From Hemicentrotus pulcherrimus (Eukaryota; Echinodermata; Echinoidea; Camarodonta; Strongylocentrotidae): a stretch of 41,340 nucleotides of DNA. Under the pieces are notes generated by a model. It was not told where the DNA came from and ran no database searches. It saw nothing but the letters and a program-made list of their open reading frames with translations. The position numbers and the translations under genes were made by a program. The stretch is taken from assembly GCA_003118195.1 (NCBI GenBank), contig BEXV01001719.1, positions 1 through 41,340 on the forward strand, written 5' to 3'. This document shows positions 33,090 through 41,340 of this stretch, piece after piece. Each line of letters begins with the position of its first letter. The stretch's first letter is position 1.

Positions 33090-33419
33090 CTTGATTCAAG
33101 TAAATTGAAATGTTAAGATGATTTTGTAGTTAAGGATGTGATGCCACACACCAGATATTCTTTCCTTGGTCATTCCTAGAGGGCGTGATTGTAGCAATCG
33201 TCCGAGAGACAAAGCTGTTGCCTCGTACGACGTCAGACTGATCTTGAATAACAACCGCTACACCATTTGGTATACGCCATTCCAGTACTGCAGGAGGTCT
33301 TGCACCGTGTGCCACACATGTTATATTATGTAACAACCCATCCGTCAAATTGACCCATGCGTCTTTGTGGTACCCATCTTGAAAATTGTAATCACTGATG
33401 GAAAGACGACTTGGCGGAG
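33090..33419 (-). pseudogene. Unit C exon 3: second Ig domain with nonsense codon
   Basis: The 330-nt segment begins after acceptor TTCACCAG and ends at CAAG/GTAGTC, a weaker donor. It starts APPSRLSISDYNFQ. Cys pair: HNITCVAHGARPPA and GKNIWCVASHP; Trp in VLEWRIPNG. Right after SHP, where B has GAA (Glu), C has TAA (33130-33132); 15 codons and one base follow before the donor, still alignable to A and B. The rest is well conserved, so the stop appears recent. Confidence 0.65.
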
Positions 33420-33889
33420 CTGGTGAAGAGCGAATTGTAATAACATTGAAAATCACACCTGGTCATCTTGGTTTTACTTTGATTATTAGTATTTAAAGGT
33501 TGTGTCTTACTGAATTCGCGTGACTAATGAATTATTTATTGTCTGATGCCATATCGATAACAAAACAATAATGAGAACATTTATATTGATTCCATCAGTT
33601 ATCGGATGTTGTAGTATTTTAGTTCAGTTTGTTCCCGAATACTTTACACAATTTCAGTTGTACACAATCATGACCCACCTTTTAAATAGAAAACGAATCA
33701 CTCGACAGAAGCCGCAAACAACTACCGATTACCGTATAATTGTTAATGTAAGATTTCGTTGATCACTACAGGTAGTAGAAAGAGAGCTAAGGTGGTTGTC
33801 ATGTTTTTATTATAGATTTTTGTTTGACCTCAATTACTCGTTATTATTGTCAATCAAGAGATATTGATCAACAGTAAAGTCAGTAATAC

Positions 33890-34240
33890 CTGGAAGCAAT
33901 GTAGTCACCTGCACACGGCTTGATCCTGAGGACTCTGTTGCCAGTTCGCTGCTCACTCTGCATTGGTAACTGTTGCTATCATCCTTGGTTAAACTTTTTA
34001 TTGTGAAATTTCCACCGGAAAGGTCTGCAACAAAACTAAACTTTGAAGGGTAATCAACTTTCTCCACGCATTGAGGATACAACCAACAAACTTGACTGAA
34101 TAATATGATTCGATCGCCATTTTCCCAAGTTATCCGCCGACTATTAGTTTGCGGCGTGAAGGTACAGCCCAGTGTGAAATCCTCGCCAATGACTGGAAGA
34201 GAGTTGTATGTCTGAATAGATACTTCAAATGCATGGTTTC
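33890..34240 (-). CDS. Unit C exon 2: V-type Ig domain
   Basis: The 351-nt exon has acceptor CCACCCAG and donor TCCAG/GTATTA and is phase 1 at both ends. It begins NHAFEVSIQTYNSLPVIGED, with B-strand Cys (FTLGCTF), Trp (ITWENG), the extra pair as CWLYPQC, and F-strand DSNSYQCRV; it ends LLPG. One codon shorter than A and B. It is open throughout and the most divergent of the three V domains. Confidence 0.8.
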
Positions 34241-34842
34241 CTGGGTGGGTGGAATAAACAAAATCAAATGTTCGGATATGGAGTACATTGCTGATATCAT
34301 GCATCGTATACAGTGACGCATAGAGTTCAACCATCGAGAGTGCCATGGCACGATCGGGTGCACCGATCTTTTAATGAAATGAAAAACTTTAGAGTGACTG
34401 ATTAGGGGAGGGTGCGGGAGGACCGGGCCTTTTCTATATTAACTGTCCTTTTCCCTTTTCTCTTCTCTGACATTTTATTTATTTTTTGCTTGTATTTTTA
34501 CAATTTAATGGGACGTGCCTACGAGTATAACAGTTAACTTGCCCGAATAGTTTTCAATATGTCTTTGAAAAGGAAAGCGATGCCTGAGAAGTAATAAGAT
34601 TTATTTGATAGGTTTCAGTAGGTACAATTCTTCTTACGTTTAGTTTTACGAGCAGGTATGTTGCCAATGATCGGAACTGCTATGCAATGGTAGCAACTTA
34701 ATATATTATTATGTGTATACTTCTATCAGAATACCAAAAGAGTGAAGACATATACGGTAATAACAGATAATAAGACACATTTCATATACGCGACATTAAA
34801 GAAGACAGAAATTAAAACACTGTTACCTGAAATAAAACTTAC

Positions 34843-34894
34843 TATATCTAGAGATGATGATGGCGAGAAAAAGAAGAACTTCGGCACAAATCAT
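34843..34894 (-). CDS. Unit C exon 1: shortened signal peptide
   Basis: The segment reads MICAEVLLFLAIIISRY, ending in phase 1 at donor ATATA/GTAAGT. The core matches exon 1 of A and B. The ATG used by A and B is TTG here, and an upstream ATG opens a four-codon frame ending in TAG, so translation must start at the internal ATG at 34892-34894. The resulting peptide is short but hydrophobic enough to act as a signal. Confidence 0.52.
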
Positions 34895-35759
34895 CACTAT
34901 TTAATCATTGAATCTCGCAAGTTGTACAATTCTATAAAATGACGCACCTTATGATTATGAAAGAAGGGAGATGGGAGAGACTCCCTTGAGGAAGAAACAA
35001 AATAGTTTGAAGGGAGCCTCAAGGTGTTTTTAGAGAGATGTACCATACATTGGATGATTCGTCGGTGATAGGCTGCTTGAAAGTGAAACAAACATCATGA
35101 TTAATGATAGCATTATCATAATGTCCTCTTGACACCGGTTCAAAATTCACCAAACCATACATTTAAATAGACAGTATAAGTGTTATAAATGTTTAGACAT
35201 AGTGACAAAATTATACCCAATACGGAGGTATAAATCAATATTAATTGTAAACCAAAATCGTACGATGTTGCTGTCAATGAAGCAATTAATGTATAGCCCA
35301 TATGATACCAAAAGTCACTGTGGTTTAATACAGGCTCTTAATTCAAAAAATAGATCGGGTAGGAATGGGGAAAATTATGGTTACTTTACTGAAAACATTG
35401 TAAGCATTATCTAATATGATCATCATGACTATGTTCTATAAAAGATATGTAATAGTTTCGTGTTCGAATTTTACTTTCTAAACTCTGCACAATTTTATCC
35501 TCTAGGCTTGCATGTGGATTTGTCAAAATCTTTTTATAGCCGGCCATGCGCTGGATATGCAGCTTCATATCGGATAGCAAGCAGTATGTGAGGTATAATC
35601 TTAGTCTGATTGGACAAAAGTTACGACAGGGGCTCCACAAGGGACCCACCTCGTCCAATTCAGTTTCGTTATCTATCACCAAGACAGCGAACATCCCTGC
35701 TAGAAGTACGTAGGCGACATATAATAATAGTTAATAACATTTAGCTTTTATATACAAAT

Positions 35760-35855
35760 ATACTAAGGCCCCGGTCATTGGATTCAATGCTTACCAGCCC
35801 ACACTGTGTGCAAAATCTCCACTCCCTGGGGAGCATATCAATATACAGTGGTGCA
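35760..35855 (-). repeat. SINE-like element, copy 3 (inverted)
   Basis: On the minus strand this reads TGCTCCCCAGGGAGTGGAGA, then GCACACAGTGTGGGCTGGTA and CCAATGACCGGGGCCTTAGT, matching the core at 9038-9160. It lies upstream of unit C. No clear tail is preserved. Confidence 0.45.
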
Positions 35856-36004
35856 GGAAAGTAGATGAACATTGAACCATATATATATAATATATTTTCT
35901 TATATGTTGTGGTATTGGTTAAGTAATTTTTTGGAGTATTGGTTTAAAATGTTCTAAAATGGGTCAAGCGAGGTAAATGAAATTGTCAAGCAATCACAAG
36001 ACGA

Positions 36005-36430
36005 CAAATGTTAGGAATGTTGAAAGGACTAAAATTTCCAACAAACGATCTTTTATGCGTCTAGTGTTCTAATACAGCCATTGGTAGATTATTATACACC
36101 TGTTTGGGACACTTGCCTAACCGAGGAACTTGAAAGAACCAAAAACCAACCGTGCCACATTATGCTTGGACCGCATTGCTGTGCAGTATTATACCAACGT
36201 ACGTTCTAAGAATTGGGACTGGCCACTTTACATGAAAGACGAGAGAAACTGGCATCGAGTTTAAGCAAAGGATTAGCCAGACCACCCGCAAACCTTCATC
36301 ACTGGCTCCCCACTTTGCGATCGATCAATTTATTACTCAATTTCTCATATATGTGGTTCGGAAACTTATGATCAATTTTAAAGAGAGGGTTACTGGATAA
36401 AGATTTGCCGAAGAGATATGTTAATACTAT
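36005..36430 (+). mobile_element. LINE ORF2 C-terminal fragment
   Basis: Plus-strand frames read MLKGLKFPTNDLLCV, then QPLVDYYTPVWDTCLTEELE, PCHIMLGPHC, a stop, and ELGLATLHERREKLASSLSK. This matches the region after the RT domain of CR1/Jockey-type LINEs (RP..DY..PVW...L, ELGL.TL..RR.K). One in-frame stop interrupts it and it ends near a GA microsatellite. Different part of the protein from the 13.6-kb fossil. Confidence 0.65.
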
Positions 36431-36469
36431 TGTCACATTAGGTGAAAATAAACCAGGTGAGATAAAAAG

Positions 36470-36742
36470 AGAGATAAAGACAGAAGTGATAGAACGAGAG
36501 AGAGAGATAGAGAGAGAGGGGGATAAATATGATAGAGAGAGGAAGAGAGGGAGAGAGAGAGGGGGAGAGATGCGGGAAAGAGAGGCGGAAATGGGGAGAG
36601 GGATAGGATATAGGGAGAGGGAAAGAGCTTCTAAATATGTGTACGTACACAAGTCATGTTTTCCAATTTTTGGAATGTGTTGATGGATGGGTGTGTGCAT
36701 GTGATGTGCGTGTGTGTGTGGAGGAGGAGGAGGAGGAGGATG
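36470..36742. repeat. GA and GGA microsatellites
   Basis: Long GAGA-type tract (36470-36625), then GT-rich text and a (GGA)n run (36720-36740). Highly charged or Ser/Pro-rich open frames here are artefacts. Confidence 0.75.
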
Positions 36743-38548
36743 TAACTCTGTATCTGGTCAGTCGATACCTTAGTAGAAGGGATAGTGAAAGTGATATGCC
36801 ATACAAAGTCAGTATTAGAGGATATTAAAAAGAAACTCGTCTTTCCAGGAAGGAAAACATATATCCAAACTCATCTAAACAAAGAGAGACCACTGCTAAT
36901 AACCGAAGCAGATACATTTTTTATAGTTCTCAAAGGGAAACAAAATATCCGGCTAAATTTCGACGATTCTTTATCACCTAAGGTAACGTGCACATACTTA
37001 CGCCTTCTGTTTAATAGATGTTTATTGTGTTGAACTTACCTGTTGGAACAAAAACAAATGATTTAGTATCTTCAGATATTCTTTCCTTGGTAGCCTAAAT
37101 TCATTTAAGCTCATGGCTTGAATTATTCTTTTAATATCACGATATCACAATTGATCATTATGATATTTGACGTTTGACCTGAAATTCCGTAAATGCGAGT
37201 ACATGTTTCGTTACAGTGGGAAGTACTAGTTACAGAGTTCAGGTTCACAACTCAACTAGCTTTGTTTTGGTCAAAAGCCGACGTTAAATCTGAAGTTCAT
37301 TGATAAAATCTTATTTGGGAAAATTCGATAACAGGACTAAAACCCTTAACATGTATAGACATTTACCTGTATGACCTGTCACTGTTCACATATCTTCTCC
37401 AGATTATCTTTTAAAGGTGATACTCGCCCCAGCTTTTCATAACTTAAAGTGGTTTTTGAGATATCGCGATAACGAAGCTAACACTTGCGATTCAAGAAAT
37501 CGACCTCTTAGGCATTAACGCTTCAACCTACTAACCCCAAAATCTAATCACATCGTATAATGGCGAAACACGTTATTATCACAAAAGCGGGATGGACGGT
37601 AGTCCAGAATCTTGCCTATTTAATTTTGATTTACAAGGCCACCACACAAACGTTACCAGCCCTCCTTACTTGCTACCAGCCGAAAATGGCGTGATCATCA
37701 AATTAGGACGCCGCCTCAGGCCAGGCTGGTGAGCCTACTTATGTTTTCTCTGATAACGCCATCTTCGATGGCTTGAATCAAGAGTGTAGGAAATAGAAAT
37801 AACTTGCCATAACCTGGACGAGATAGACGGACGTATAACCCGAAAACATATTACCTCCTGCACCACATTCGGTGGGCGGAGACAAACAAAATAAACCCCG
37901 TTTGTTGAAACTGGACTTTTTGACAATTCTCTTTCAAGCCACCCTTTATTGCTGAAACTAAAACTTAAAAAATAATTCTTTGTTCACAATCAGTACAGCC
38001 CCCATCCCTTTTTATTTATTTTTTTGCAAATAGTTAAGAAAGGCTAGGTTTTCACTTTACATCACCTAACTGATGAACTTCTTCAATGTTTTAATCGTTC
38101 ATGGTAAGCACAAATAAACAAAAACCGAAATAAAGGAAACAACTTGTAAAGATGTCAATAAAACAAATATTTAAACAACAACAATAGCAATTATATCCAT
38201 AAATGTTATGTCCATTGCCAGCTCACAAAAAGCTTGTGACCAAGATTAAACATTGCGTCATGCATTGTCATGTCTTACTTCGACAAATGTGCCGACGTTG
38301 TCTGACATTCGGGATCAGTTGTGTCTGTCATTTGCTCGTGATGAGTTTAAAGATAAAGGCCAGTTATGGTCATTCGATTGCATTGTGAAAGAAAAGTTGT
38401 GAAATCGATCAGAAAAGGTTGATCATCTAGCCCAGATGTACTGCAAGTTTTTGGAATATTCAAAATGATAAGAAATTGGTCCAGTCTTCATAAAGTTACA
38501 AGCACTGTACACAGAAAGAAGTTTATGGGACGGGCGCAGCATATGCGT

Positions 38549-38582
<34 letters not shown>

Positions 38583-38708
38583 TATCTCTCATTCACCAAT
38601 AAATAAAATAATTTACCAAATATATCAATGAGTAGACGGTTTCCCGGCTGATGTGTTTAACGAGAGCCCTTTCAATTAAGGCAGTTATTTAGGCAGGCAA
38701 ACTGCATC
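36743..38708. other. Non-coding stretch with poly-T run
   Basis: No gene assigned. A frame at about 36835-36990 (FPGRKTYIQTHLNKERP start of similarity-free text) ends at a possible donor AAG/GTAACG but matches no family I know. 37845-37870 shares a phrase with 26125. A 32-base poly-T run occupies 38550-38581. Confidence 0.35.
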
Positions 38709-39207
38709 TGCCTGAAGCAGACCCTCTGCCTCATGATGGCCAGCTACTTGTCTTGAATACTTCCTTGTGGGAGTCGACGCGTTTGCTCTCAAGACTTGGC
38801 TGATGAAGCCTCTACCGCTTCGCAACATGGCTCACCAACAGATAGTCTATAACTACAGACTTTCGAGAGCCCGAAGAGTTGTGGAAAATGCTTTCGGACT
38901 TCTGGCAGCACGGTTCTGCTGTCTTCTCATCACTTTGCCCTTAACTCCAGACAGAGTCATCAAGATCACGCATGCGGGCTGTGTCCTGCATAATTTGCTG
39001 CTACACAAAAACCCTACAATTGATCCCAGGCTCGTGGAGACAGGATGCCCATCTGCCATACATGGAGCACCTGTATCGTGGCAACACAAGCAGAGCAGCA
39101 AAAGAGCAAAGGAACTACCTATAATGGAGTATGCCAACTCTCTCTGTAGACAGTATGTGTGCCGTGGCAAGATGAGTTACTGCTTATCCATTATTAGACT
39201 AGTGTGA
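38709..39207 (+). pseudogene. PIF/Harbinger transposase (HARBI1-like), C-terminal fragment
   Basis: The frame reads LPEADPLPHDGQ, shifts by one base near 38755, then continues YFLVGVDAFALKTWLMKPLP, NYRLSRARRVVENAFGLLAA, LTPDRVIKITHAGCVLHNLL. These are signatures of the DDE nuclease domain of Harbinger transposases: (V/I)GDDAF, WLMKP.P, NYRLSRARRVVENAFG, LHN.L. The GDDAF motif reads GVDAF, losing the Asp expected to be catalytic, while the Glu in VENAFG remains. The N-terminal half is missing. A defective transposon relic, not a host gene. Confidence 0.8.
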
Positions 39208-39639
39208 TTCTGTTTATGGCGTTACCAAAGCTTCCTCTACCACGCCATTGATACAAACATCATAACAAAATATTTGTTGACAACGTGTCATTTTTTTTAA
39301 TTCATTTTTTTTAATTTGGTGTGCTATATTTATTTCAAAATATCAAAAAGTATTTGTTGCATTTGTTGAAGCTTCGCTGGCAGCTGCATCACTATGTTCA
39401 GGTGGTGGTGCAGGTAATTCCACCTCTTGATCACTGGAAGCATGCAAAGAAGGTTTCTTGCCTCGACTTCAACCTTGCCCTTCCTTCCTGGCATTTGTGC
39501 AGTAATTAATGCAGATATAAATAAATCATGCATATATAGTTCAGCAGTGACAATAGAGTCCAGCCAGAAGAATAAAATATAGCACTGCAGGAATATTAAT
39601 GAAAAATCAAGCTGTTATTGTGACTAGGCTGCACGCAGG

Positions 39640-39994
39640 TTGGTCCTAGGACGTCTTTATACGTTTTTAATGCTTCGTCGGACTGACGGAGGGTAGCGTA
39701 TTGCTGCGTAGGCTTGGCGTACAGTTGCGTAAGCTTGGCGTACAGTTGCGTAGGATTGACGTACAGTTCCGTAGTGTTGCGTAGACTTGCATACAAATTG
39801 CCTACTTTCTGTGTAAAGTGTCTACGCCGAAGGTACGCGAAAAAAAAAATATGCTTAATTGTTGGCGTTCATCTCGCGTACCCATTTGCGTCCCTCCGCG
39901 TACAGTTGCGTAGGCCGGCCTTGGGTTGCGTACGATCAGCGTAGTCGGTACGAAAATCTACGCAACCCTACGCAAAGCCTGGTGTGAGAGCCCC
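39640..39994. mobile_element. Right terminus of a Harbinger element
   Basis: The block matches the right part of the 15.9-kb MITE, including GCGTAC-rich text and a GTGTCTACGCCGAAGGTACG phrase before a poly-A run. It ends GGTGTGAGAGCCCC followed by TTA (39995-39997), i.e. an inverted end GGGGCTCTCACACC with a TWA-type site. It lies 430 bp after the transposase fragment, so both may belong to one element; the left end was not found. Confidence 0.5.
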
Positions 39995-39997
39995 TTA

Positions 39998-41340
39998 ATG
40001 CCTGTACAAGCTAATTGCTTATGTAATAAACATGTAGACAATTGCAATATAAAAACAACGTTGCTGCATTAAAATAAATTATTTTGTCGTAGCGGAATTT
40101 GTTTTGCTTTCATCAGGAACATGGGTTACATATTATCTTGGTCATGTTGGTTGGTTGGGTGCTTTCATCCTGCGTAGTGCTGATGTCTTCGAGTGTGCTA
40201 TGCGAATTAAGAAGCGTCATGCGTTGCTAAGTTGCTGCGCCACACCTGTCGGTTTTTCCAGACGTTCATTTATCATATAACTATTCTGTTTTATACACAC
40301 TTAACATTTTACCTCGTTTAGGGATCTGGAAACGTGGTAGCCTGCTTGCAAGCATCTGGAACAGGTTGCCTTGGCGCCGCGAGAAAATGTTAGGTCGCCT
40401 GCAGTGATATACCCGAGCAATGAAAATGTTTCCAAAGACAAGCTTTCTTGGTAGAGGTTGAATTGGTGGAGAAATATGAAGCACACGCTCCCCGTTTAAG
40501 CAATTTGTCAGTTGCCCATTTACTCTCAATTTCTGGCAATAGACATCTCAATGGATCTCGTGTTTCATCACCTGTATAGCTTCGCTTAAAGGTACTTAAA
40601 GGTTTGCAGCCAACCTCAAATTCTGTAGAACTTTGCAATAATCATGAATATGTCATGTATGTCCTATCTGTAAAATTTAAAAGTTAGGAGTGTCCTAATA
40701 TCCAAATCATGCACGGAAACCCGTTTACATGCTAGACTTCACTGTCAGACTCTTTTGAGTGACTGACAGGCTTTTTTTCCTCTTTGGTAATAACATACAT
40801 ACAATGAGCTGTAAAGGGTACATAAGCATTTTTCTACATCAATAACTCACTTCTTTTGATGGCCAAAATTAAACTAATTGAATCTTTGCGCACATAAAAC
40901 GTATGACCATTCGGTACAATGGTCTGAAAATCAAGATTATTAATTATTGGCTCTTTAGCTCCTAAGTCGATTTGACAACTAATAGTCTTTATTTTCACAC
41001 TTGAAGACATTTACAAGCCCCACCTTTATAAGTCAAGTTCTAAATTAGTGTTATCTTTAAAATGCTGTTGGAATGTTTAACGTTTTCATTTGTTGGCCTG
41101 CAAATGGGACAGTACCTTTACAATCGCCTTTTCACTATGTAAACAAAAGTGCTAAGGTGTTATAATGGTGTCAAGTAACTAACCATGCCATAAAAAAAAA
41201 AAAAATATTGAAGAAGGGTTAAAGGTAATACAAAGTTTTGGGAAATTTTGAAAATTTGGTGGATAATGATTCTTTACAATTTTGATATATTTGGATGCCA
41301 CTGTGGATGTATAATAAGCACAACAAAAAAAAAAAAAAAA
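39998..41340. other. Right-end DNA without assignable genes
   Basis: AT-rich with poly-A runs at 41193-41206 and at the window end. Two overlapping minus-strand frames at 40281-40638 have a protein-like composition but match no family I recognise and disagree in frame. Confidence 0.3.

Larger units (their letters stand above)
27664..34894 (-). pseudogene. Receptor unit C: two-Ig receptor with long tyrosine-rich tail; nonsense codon in Ig2
   Basis: Exons: 34843-34894 (signal peptide), 33890-34240 (V Ig), 33090-33419 (Ig2), possibly 32473-32487 (15 nt), 29029-29184 (transmembrane), 28779-28852 (Thr-rich linker), 27664-28515 (tail and stop). All phases are compatible. One in-frame TAA (33130-33132) lies in Ig2, so the straight product is a 230-residue secreted fragment. 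The 852-nt tail exon is fully open, hard to explain for an old pseudogene. Either the stop is recent, polymorphic or an assembly error, or Ig2 (phase 1-1) is skipped, giving a V-only membrane receptor. A 2-kb nest of repeats occupies the intron before the membrane exon. The call as pseudogene is provisional. Confidence 0.55.

Noticed and set aside
36405..36700. Highly charged (Arg/Glu) and Ser/Pro/Leu-rich open frames
   Set aside because: Translation of a GA microsatellite on both strands.
40281..40638. Minus-strand frames with protein-like composition
   Set aside because: Two frames overlap with no recognised family, no clear exon boundaries and no neighbour to join.

Overview
Eukaryotic, AT-rich, intron-rich genomic DNA. 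Short protein segments bounded by GT/AG signals, a fossil LINE, a PIF/Harbinger transposase fragment, MITEs and microsatellites rule out a prokaryote or plasmid. The Ig-superfamily content and repeat style suggest a marine invertebrate animal, probably a deuterostome such as an echinoderm; this is inference without any search. Two N characters and several single-base lesions point to draft assembly.

The core, about 5.9-34.9 kb, is a tandem cluster of related immunoglobulin-superfamily receptor units, all on the minus strand and so read from high to low coordinates. Unit C (34894 to 27664) has signal peptide, V-type Ig, second Ig with an in-frame stop, transmembrane segment, Thr-rich linker and a 283-residue tyrosine-rich tail. 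Unit D (about 25.3-24.7 kb) is a decayed remnant. Unit B (21294 to 17638) has signal peptide, V Ig, second Ig, third Ig with a stop and fourth Ig with a 1-nt deletion; no transmembrane or tail exon was found. Unit A (12729 to 5883) has signal peptide, V Ig, second Ig, a dead third-Ig exon, juxtamembrane exon, transmembrane exon, a proposed 26-nt micro-exon and a 145-residue tail. Only A gives an uninterrupted receptor, 485 aa in my splice model. Homologous exons have matching lengths (V 354/354/351 nt, Ig2 333/333/330, TM 156/156), and ectodomain exons begin and end in phase 1.

The tails of A and C follow nearly identical membrane exons but carry different tyrosine motifs. A has ITIM/ITSM-like and YxN (Grb2-type) sites. 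C has two YMDM (PI3K-type) sites and two related sites. This resembles the paired inhibitory/activating receptor families of vertebrates (KIR, SIRP, LILR) and is the most interesting system here. Signalling outcome is inferred from motifs only.

The left 4 kb is a large direct duplication enclosing a GC-palindrome-rich array. Between and inside the receptor units lie a LINE fossil (13.6-14.5 kb), a 498-bp MITE (15.9-16.4 kb), ATT-tailed SINE-like copies, a perfect fold-back (7.8 kb) and a GC-rich nest of inverted-repeat elements (29.4-31.5 kb) in an intron of C. The right end holds a second LINE fragment (36 kb) and a Harbinger transposase fragment (38.7-39.2 kb) followed by a terminus that matches the 15.9-kb MITE.
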